From positions 1 to 10,310 of the forward strand of contig CAKXAF010000070.1 in the NCBI GenBank assembly GCA_934869045.1: DNA of 10,310 nt, in the 5' to 3' direction. Source of the DNA: an uncultured Nitrososphaerota archaeon (lineage in GTDB: Bacteria; Bacillota; Clostridia; Oscillospirales; Ruminococcaceae). The position numbers and the translations under genes were made by a program. The notes below the pieces were generated by a model. It searched no databases, was not told where the DNA came from, and saw nothing but the letters and a program-made list of their open reading frames with translations. The number at the start of each line of letters is the position of its first letter. Positions within the stretch are counted from its first letter, which is position 1. Shown piece after piece: positions 5,729-10,310 of this stretch.

Positions 5729-6160
5729 TCACATACTGTAAACTTCCTGCTCGGACACCAGCTTGACGCCGTTGGCCTGCAGTACCTCAATGGCCCGCTC
5801 GTTGTCCTCCACCCGGAGGATGACGTAGGCGGTGTTGACCGTTTTGGAGATAAAAGCGTACATATACTCAACGCTGATATGATTCTCATAAAGAACCTTC
5901 ATGGGCGTGGCCAGTCCGCCAGGTTGGTCGTGGATGCCGATGGTGATGACCTTGGTCAAGGCCACCGTATAGCCGTGCCCCTTGAGCACCTCCTCCGCCT
6001 TGTCCGGATTGTTGACGATCAGCCGCAGGATGCCGAAATCATTGGTGTCGGCGACGGAGAGGGCCCGGATATCCACTCCCGCTTCCGCGAGAAGGGCCGT
6101 GATCTCCGCGAGACGGCCGGGCTTGTTTTCCACAAATACCGAAAGCTGCTTGATAATCAT
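5729..6160 (-). CDS. Tandem ACT-domain protein
   Basis: This 143-residue stand-alone regulatory protein is made of two ACT domains. The first (about 1-66) begins KQLSVFVENKPGRLAEI with the hallmark PGRL loop and continues GVDIRALSVADTNDFGILRL. The second (about 70-140) has a parallel loop DQPGGLA (78-84) and ISVEYMYAF. ACT domains bind small ligands, usually amino acids, at dimer interfaces. There is no catalytic domain or HTH. The gene is last in the aryl-pyruvate operon, starting 14 nt after the ligase stop with GGGTGG as ribosome site. Small double-ACT proteins of this kind are recurrent neighbours of PaaK-type ligases and indolepyruvate oxidoreductases in anaerobes. It is therefore reasonable to infer that it senses an aromatic amino acid or aryl acid and modulates a neighbouring enzyme. 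Neither ligand nor target is shown by the sequence. Confidence 0.88.
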   Translation of the reverse strand: MIIKQLSVFVENKPGRLAEITALLAEAGVDIRALSVADTNDFGILRLIVNNPDKAEEVLKGHGYTVALTKVITIGIHDQPGGLATPMKVLYENHISVEYMYAFISKTVNTAYVILRVEDNERAIEVLQANGVKLVSEQEVYSM

Positions 6161-6174
6161 ACTGCCACCCTTTC

Positions 6175-7488
6175 TTAGTCGTGAAGTTTCCGTTTATCGA
6201 TGACGCGGACGGCCTTACCCTCGCTTCTGGCAAGGGATTTCGGCTCGACCAGCGTGACCTTCGCTGAGAGGCCCAGGACAAAGTCCAGCTGTTTGGCGAT
6301 CTTCCGCTCCTGCTCCTCAATTCCACGGACGGTGTCCGAGAAGAAGGAGGAATCCATCTCCACCTGAACCTCCAGAGTATCCAGGTTGTTAATCCGGTCG
6401 ACGATGAGCTGGTAGTAGGGCGCCGTGCCGGCCGTACCCACCTGAAGCAGCGCCGCCTCCACCTGGGACGGAAAAACGTTGACGCCGCGGATGATGAGCA
6501 TGTCGTCGCTGCGGCCACGGGGCTTCTCCATTTTGACCAGAGTCCGCCCGCAGGAGCAGGGCTTGCGGCTGAGTTTGGAAATATCCCGGGTGCGGTAGCG
6601 GATAAGCGGCAGGGCCTGCTTGGTAATGCAGGTGAAGACCAGTTCCCCTTCGCTGCCGTCGGGAAGGACTTCGCCGGTATCCGGGTCGATAATTTCCACG
6701 ATGAAATGATCCTCGTTGACGTGCATCCCGGTCTGCTCCTCACATTCAAAGGAGACACCGGGTCCCATAATCTCTGACAGGCCGTAGATGTCATGGGCCT
6801 TAATATTCAGGCGCTGCTCAATCTCCCGGCGCATCTCCTCTGTCCAGGGCTCCGCGCCGAAAATGCCGGCCTTCAGGTGGATCTTATCCTGAACCCCCAT
6901 TTCGCAGACCGTCTCGCCCAGATACAAAGCGTAGGAGGGGGTGCAGGCCAGGATGGTCGAGCCGAAATCCTGCATGATCTGGATCTGCCGTTTGGTGTTG
7001 CCCGCCGATACCGGGATTACCGATGCCCCCATCTTCTGGCCGCCGTAATGCAGCCCCAGTCCGCCCGTAAAGAGCCCGTAACCATAGGAGACGTGAAGGT
7101 AGTCATCCTTGTCCCCTCCGGCGGCCACGATGGCCCGAGCCGCGATCTCGCCCCAGGTCTCCAAATCTGCCGCGCTGTAACCGACAACCGTCTGTTTGCC
7201 GGTGGTGCCGCTGGAGGCGTGGATCTCCGCGATCTCCTTGGGCGGAAGCGCAAACATACCGTAAGGATAGTTGTCCCGCAGGTCCTGCTTGGTGGTAAAC
7301 GGCAGCTTGGCCAGATCCTCCACAGTGCGGATATCCTCGGGCTTAATCCCAGCCGCGTCCATCTTGGCACGGTAGGGAGCTACATGATCATAGACCCGGC
7401 GGACCGTATCCGCCAGCCGCTCTCCCTGAAGGGCCAGCATTTCATCCCGGGACATGGTTTCCATTTTTTCGTTGAAGAATTTGCCCAT
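6175..7488 (-). CDS. paaK: Phenylacetate-CoA ligase family, AMP-forming (complete copy)
   Basis: This 437-residue acyl-adenylate enzyme is the usual length for PaaK. The ATP-binding motif SSGTTGK is at 92-98. GAEPW (211-215) and YGLSE (235-239) form the adenine and carboxylate site. YRTRD (298-302) carries the ribose-binding aspartate. GRSDDMLIIRGVNVFP (325-340) is the hinge, and the C-terminal lysine used for adenylation is probably K425 in EGKAVRV. A CSCG pair (311-314) is common in anaerobic members. The enzyme joins phenylacetate, indoleacetate or a related aryl acid to CoA with ATP giving AMP and PPi. Linked to IorAB it may act on the aryl-acetyl-CoA product or on imported acids. The ATG at 7488 has GAGGA upstream. 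It lies 88 nt downstream of iorB. A second ligase of the same family opens the visible cluster at 9950. Exact substrate is undetermined, so the symbol denotes family only. Confidence 0.88.
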   Translation of the reverse strand: MGKFFNEKMETMSRDEMLALQGERLADTVRRVYDHVAPYRAKMDAAGIKPEDIRTVEDLAKLPFTTKQDLRDNYPYGMFALPPKEIAEIHASSGTTGKQTVVGYSAADLETWGEIAARAIVAAGGDKDDYLHVSYGYGLFTGGLGLHYGGQKMGASVIPVSAGNTKRQIQIMQDFGSTILACTPSYALYLGETVCEMGVQDKIHLKAGIFGAEPWTEEMRREIEQRLNIKAHDIYGLSEIMGPGVSFECEEQTGMHVNEDHFIVEIIDPDTGEVLPDGSEGELVFTCITKQALPLIRYRTRDISKLSRKPCSCGRTLVKMEKPRGRSDDMLIIRGVNVFPSQVEAALLQVGTAGTAPYYQLIVDRINNLDTLEVQVEMDSSFFSDTVRGIEEQERKIAKQLDFVLGLSAKVTLVEPKSLARSEGKAVRVIDKRKLHD

Positions 7489-7576
7489 TATTGTCCTCAG
7501 CCTTTCCGCTAAAATATTCCAGCCGAAAGTCCGGGGGTACCCCGCCCGGCCTCCGGCGATCTGCCAGGGCGGACGC

Positions 7577-8152
7577 TTATTTCTGTTCTCTTCCCAAAGC
7601 GAAGGCCCTGCGGTTCAGTTCCAGGAATTTCGAAGGCACGCACTCCTCCAGCGCCTTCTGCCACATCTCCTCAGAGAAATCCATGGCGTTGGCCACCGCA
7701 CCCATCAATACCACGTTGGTGGCCTTGGCGCTGCCGGCCTGCTCAGCCAGGTGCAGCGCGTCAAAGAGCTTGAGACTGACACCCAGCCCGCGGAGCTTCC
7801 CGGCGATGTCCTCCGGATACTGGGCAGCGCCCATGATCACCGGCATCGGCGCAATCTGCTGGTCATTGACCACCAGGGTGCCGCCTTTTTTCAGGAATCC
7901 GACCCAGCGGGCCGCCTCCAGCAGCTCAAAGGAGATGATAATGTCTGCCTCTCCCTCGTTTATGACGGGACTCCAGACCTTCCCATCCGAATATTTTACA
8001 TAGGTGACCACGGACCCGCCCCGCTGAGACATCCCATGGACCTCCGAAACCTTGACGTCATACCCGGCCTGCATCACCACATGGCCCAGCATTTTGCTGG
8101 CCAAAAGGCTTCCCTGCCCGCCGACGCCGACGATCATGATGTTCTGGTTCAT
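7577..8152 (-). CDS. iorB: Indolepyruvate:ferredoxin oxidoreductase, beta subunit
   Basis: This 191-residue gamma-type (pyruvate/ketoisovalerate oxidoreductase catalytic) subunit pairs with IorA. It begins MNQNIMIVGVGGQGSLLAS, with the GVGGQG loop at 9-14. SEVHGMSQRGGSV (36-48) is the second diagnostic segment of the family. The ATG at 8152 overlaps the iorA stop as ATGA and has GGGGAG upstream. An in-frame start further upstream lies inside iorA and is rejected. Together IorAB decarboxylates indolepyruvate, phenylpyruvate or hydroxyphenylpyruvate to the aryl-acetyl-CoA, reducing ferredoxin. The 88-nt gap after this gene carries no convincing terminator (a GGGGTACCCC palindrome at 7534-7543 lacks a U tract), so transcription should continue into the ligase. 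The start agrees with the family's N-terminus. Confidence 0.93.
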   Translation of the reverse strand: MNQNIMIVGVGGQGSLLASKMLGHVVMQAGYDVKVSEVHGMSQRGGSVVTYVKYSDGKVWSPVINEGEADIIISFELLEAARWVGFLKKGGTLVVNDQQIAPMPVIMGAAQYPEDIAGKLRGLGVSLKLFDALHLAEQAGSAKATNVVLMGAVANAMDFSEEMWQKALEECVPSKFLELNRRAFALGREQK

Positions 8153-9900
8153 TTCGTTTTCTCCCCTTTCTCCCCGGACGGAATCGCGTGGAATTTGCAA
8201 AGATCGCTGCAAAGGCCGCATCCGACGCAGAGCGTATCGTCAATGACCGCTTTCCCGCCGGTCACACTGATGGCCGGGCAGCCCAGCTTCAGGCAGGCCT
8301 TGCAGCCCCTGCAGTTATCGGTGACAATTTTCAGGGGAGGATTATGCTTGACATATTTGAGCAGCGCGCAGGGACGCCGGGAGATAATCACCGACGGCTC
8401 CTTGACGGCCAGCTCTTCCTCGATGGCCTTCCGGGTCTCCGCCAGATCATACGGATCCACCACCCGGACCCGGTTGATGCCCACCGCGCCGCAGACCTTC
8501 TCGATGCTGACCTTGGCCGTGGGATCGCCTTTCAGAGTGTAACCGGTTGTGGGATTCTGTTGGTGGCCGGTCATGCCGGTGATGGAGTTATCCAGGACGA
8601 TAACCGTAGAGATGCCCTGGTTGTAGGAAAGATCAATCAGGCCGGTAATGCCGGAGTGAATGAAGGTGGAGTCGCCGATGACCGCCACGGATTTGGCGGC
8701 AGACTCCTCTCCCCGGGCCATGTTGAAGCCGTGGAGCCCGGAGATGGATGCGCCCATGCAGATGGTAGTATCCATGGCGGACAGCGGAGCGCTGGCGCCC
8801 AGCGTGTAGCAGCCAATGTCTCCGGAAACCATAACCTTCAGCTGGTTCAGCACGTAAAACAGGCCCCGATGGGGACATCCTGCACAGAGGACGGGCGGGC
8901 GCATGGGCACCGCCTCCGGGAAGGCGTAGGTCTCCTCCGCTTTTCCAAAGAGCTTTTCCGCGATCAGCTTCTGGGAGAACTCCCCAATCCAGGGGAACAG
9001 CTCCTTGCCGATGACCTTTACGCCGATCTTGCGGCAGTGGGTTTCGATAACGTCGTCCAGTTCTTCCATGACGTAAAGAGTATCAATCTTGGCGGCAAAT
9101 TCCTGGATCAGCCGGACCGGCAGCGGATTGACCATTCCCAGCTTCAGGTAGCTGGCCTTGTCACCCAGAACCTCCCGGGCATACAGATAAGTAGAACCCG
9201 CGGCGATGACGCCGATTTTGGTATCACCCCAGAAAATCTGATTGACTGGAGCGGTCTCTGCCCATTCCCGCAGCGCCGCAGTGCGTTTTTCCACCATGAC
9301 GTGCTTGGGCTTGGCAAAGGCGGGCATCATGACATATTTGGCTGGATTTTTCTGATATTCCTTCAGCGGGCGCTCCTCCCGCTCCCCGATCTCCACCAGG
9401 CTCTGGGAGTGGGAAATGCGGGTAGACATCCGCAGCATCACCGGGGTGTCGAACTCCTCGGACAGCTCAAAGGCCAGCTTGGCGAAGGCGCAGGCGTCGG
9501 CGGAGTCGGAAGGCTCCAGCATGGGCACCTTGGCGGAAACGGCGTAGTGCCGGGAATCCTGCTCGTTCTGAGAGGAATGCATCCCGGGGTCGTCGGCCAC
9601 GCCGATGACCATTCCCGCATTGACGCCGGAATAGGACACGGTGAAAAGCGGATCCGCGGCCACATTGACACCGACGTGCTTCATGGCGCAGAAGGAGCGT
9701 TTCCCACCGATAGACGCGCCGATGGCAACCTCCATGGCAACCTTTTCATTGGGCGCCCACTCCGCATACATCTCCTCATATTTGGCGGCATATTCGGTGA
9801 TTTCGGTGCTCGGGGTCCCCGGATAACTGGAGATGATCCCGCACCCGGCCTCATAAAGCCCTCTGGCAACCGCTTCGTTGCCCAGCAGCAATTTTTTCAA
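8149..9900 (-). CDS. iorA: Indolepyruvate:ferredoxin oxidoreductase, alpha subunit
   Basis: This 583-residue catalytic subunit starts at a TTG (complement of 9898-9900), supported by AAAGGGAGAG just upstream and by alignment-like matching of MKKLLLGNEAVARGLYEAG to the usual IorA start. The longer frame to 10011 would run into the upstream ligase. Visible features in order: SSYPGTPSTEI (24-34) in the pyrimidine-binding domain; CAGCPHRG in mid-protein, typical of the family; GDSTFIHSGITG then NSITGMTGHQ, the thiamine-diphosphate/Mg site; and two C-terminal ferredoxin motifs. The first is C530, C533, C536, C541-P with a four-residue last gap, and the second is C558, C561, C564, C568, lacking the usual proline. 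These bind two [4Fe-4S] clusters. The enzyme is oxygen-sensitive and cytoplasmic. It follows the upstream ligase by 49 nt and overlaps iorB by 4 nt, consistent with coupled translation of the two subunits. Confidence 0.95.
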   Translation of the reverse strand: MKKLLLGNEAVARGLYEAGCGIISSYPGTPSTEITEYAAKYEEMYAEWAPNEKVAMEVAIGASIGGKRSFCAMKHVGVNVAADPLFTVSYSGVNAGMVIGVADDPGMHSSQNEQDSRHYAVSAKVPMLEPSDSADACAFAKLAFELSEEFDTPVMLRMSTRISHSQSLVEIGEREERPLKEYQKNPAKYVMMPAFAKPKHVMVEKRTAALREWAETAPVNQIFWGDTKIGVIAAGSTYLYAREVLGDKASYLKLGMVNPLPVRLIQEFAAKIDTLYVMEELDDVIETHCRKIGVKVIGKELFPWIGEFSQKLIAEKLFGKAEETYAFPEAVPMRPPVLCAGCPHRGLFYVLNQLKVMVSGDIGCYTLGASAPLSAMDTTICMGASISGLHGFNMARGEESAAKSVAVIGDSTFIHSGITGLIDLSYNQGISTVIVLDNSITGMTGHQQNPTTGYTLKGDPTAKVSIEKVCGAVGINRVRVVDPYDLAETRKAIEEELAVKEPSVIISRRPCALLKYVKHNPPLKIVTDNCRGCKACLKLGCPAISVTGGKAVIDDTLCVGCGLCSDLCKFHAIPSGEKGEKTK

Positions 9901-9940
9901 CTGTCTCTCCCTTTCCTTTTCTATGTAGTCGCATGCCTGC

Positions 9941-9956
9941 AGCGTAAAATTACGCT
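9941..9956. repeat. Short palindrome overlapping the ligase stop codon
   Basis: AGCGTAA (9941-9947) and TTACGCT (9950-9956) are inverse complements with a 2-nt spacer, overlapping the TAA stop. It has no following U tract, so it is not an intrinsic terminator. It could form a small hairpin between the ligase and iorA reading frames, or be chance. Confidence 0.3.
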
Positions 9957-10310
9957 TTGGGCTGATTCCGCAGATCAACGATCCGTTTTGCCTTCCCCTG
10001 GAACCGCTCAATGGACTTCGGCTCGCAGAGTGTGACCTTGGTGTCGATTCCCAGCACCGTCTTCAAATGGGCACGGACGTCCTGCTGGATCTCGGACAGC
10101 TTCTTGTATTCCTCCAGAAGGCTGCCATCGGTGAGCTCCACCTTAACCTCCAGGGTGTCCATGTACCCCTCCCGGCGGAGAATCAGCTGGTAGTGGGGCC
10201 CAATGTGGGGCAACGTCACCAGCACGCTCTCAATCTGGGTCGGGAAGACGTTGACTCCGCGGATCTTCATCATATCGTCGCTGCGTCCCTTGATCTTGTC
10301 CATACGGGCA
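9950..10310 (-). CDS. paaK: Second phenylacetate-CoA ligase family enzyme, C-terminal part
   Basis: The frame is open to the right window edge, so the ATG at 10303 is internal and the start lies outside. About 119 residues are visible. The hinge motif GRSDDMMKIRGVNVFPTQIE matches the complete ligase at 6175-7488 almost residue for residue. The C-terminal adenylation lysine region is EPKSIERFQGKAKRIVD, against EPKSLARSEGKAVRVID in the other copy. Sequence between these motifs differs clearly (HIGPHYQLILRREGYMDTLEV against TAPYYQLIVDRINNLDTLEV), so the two are diverged paralogues rather than a recent duplication. Nothing in the visible part suggests decay. The ATP-binding and acyl-binding motifs cannot be checked. 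It is upstream of iorA in the same direction and likely the first or an early gene of the operon, whose promoter is also beyond the edge. Confidence 0.88.
   Translation of the reverse strand, partial: ARMDKIKGRSDDMMKIRGVNVFPTQIESVLVTLPHIGPHYQLILRREGYMDTLEVKVELTDGSLLEEYKKLSEIQQDVRAHLKTVLGIDTKVTLCEPKSIERFQGKAKRIVDLRNQPKA

Noticed and set aside
4890..5732. A 280-codon minus-strand ORF opposite the AraC gene
   Set aside because: The plus strand carries the AraC double-HTH signature. The antisense product has no family features.
7534..7543. GGGGTACCCC palindrome between iorB and the ligase as a terminator
   Set aside because: The stem is short and no U tract follows on the minus strand. Genes on both sides belong to one functional cluster.
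8188..10035. A 615-codon plus-strand ORF opposite iorA
   Set aside because: It is a shadow of the high-GC third positions of iorA. Its product has no recognisable motif, while the minus strand encodes a complete IorA with cofactor and cluster motifs.
1..10310. CRISPR array, tRNA or rRNA genes
   Set aside because: No regularly spaced direct repeats, no tRNA cloverleaf-like segment and no conserved rRNA sequence were seen in either strand by eye.

Overview
The window looks like chromosomal DNA of an anaerobic Bacillota, most likely a Clostridia gut-type bacterium of the Oscillospiraceae kind. This is inferred from AGGAGG-like ribosome sites, TTG starts, U-tract intrinsic terminators, a large serine recombinase, a clostridial ferredoxin and an oxygen-sensitive indolepyruvate:ferredoxin oxidoreductase. 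No rRNA or other phylogenetic marker is present, so the taxonomy is a guess.

Region 1 (1-1250) is the edge of a mobile or formerly mobile segment. It holds the C-terminal part of a large serine recombinase, a shared bidirectional terminator, and a convergent XRE-type repressor gene whose helix-turn-helix is broken by one extra base. An AT-rich stretch follows with a possible gene remnant, then a good promoter and a strong terminator with no proper gene between them (a candidate small RNA). Region 2 (1250-1750) is a monocistronic 62-residue ferredoxin gene with its own terminator.

Region 3 (1750-5725) is a compact sugar or glycoside module. A minus-strand operon of three genes (Gfo/Idh/MocA oxidoreductase, sugar isomerase/epimerase-like TIM barrel, DUF6807 protein) is transcribed divergently from a plus-strand AraC-type regulator. 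The 164-bp intergenic region has a promoter in each direction and a palindrome abutting the operon -35 box. The oxidoreductase plus TIM-barrel pairing resembles the DgpA/DgpC logic of oxidation-dependent glycoside cleavage, with DUF6807 as an extra partner; that reading is a hypothesis.

Region 4 (5725-10310) is a minus-strand aryl-pyruvate operon that enters from beyond the right edge: phenylacetate-CoA ligase-like gene (C-terminus only), iorA, iorB, a second complete phenylacetate-CoA ligase-like gene, and a tandem-ACT-domain protein. IorA and IorB convert aryl pyruvates (from Trp, Phe or Tyr) to aryl-acetyl-CoA with reduction of ferredoxin. The two ligases interconvert aryl acetates and their CoA esters. 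The ACT protein may sense an amino acid. The ferredoxin of region 2 is a possible but unproven electron partner. The cluster ends at a bidirectional terminator shared with the AraC gene.
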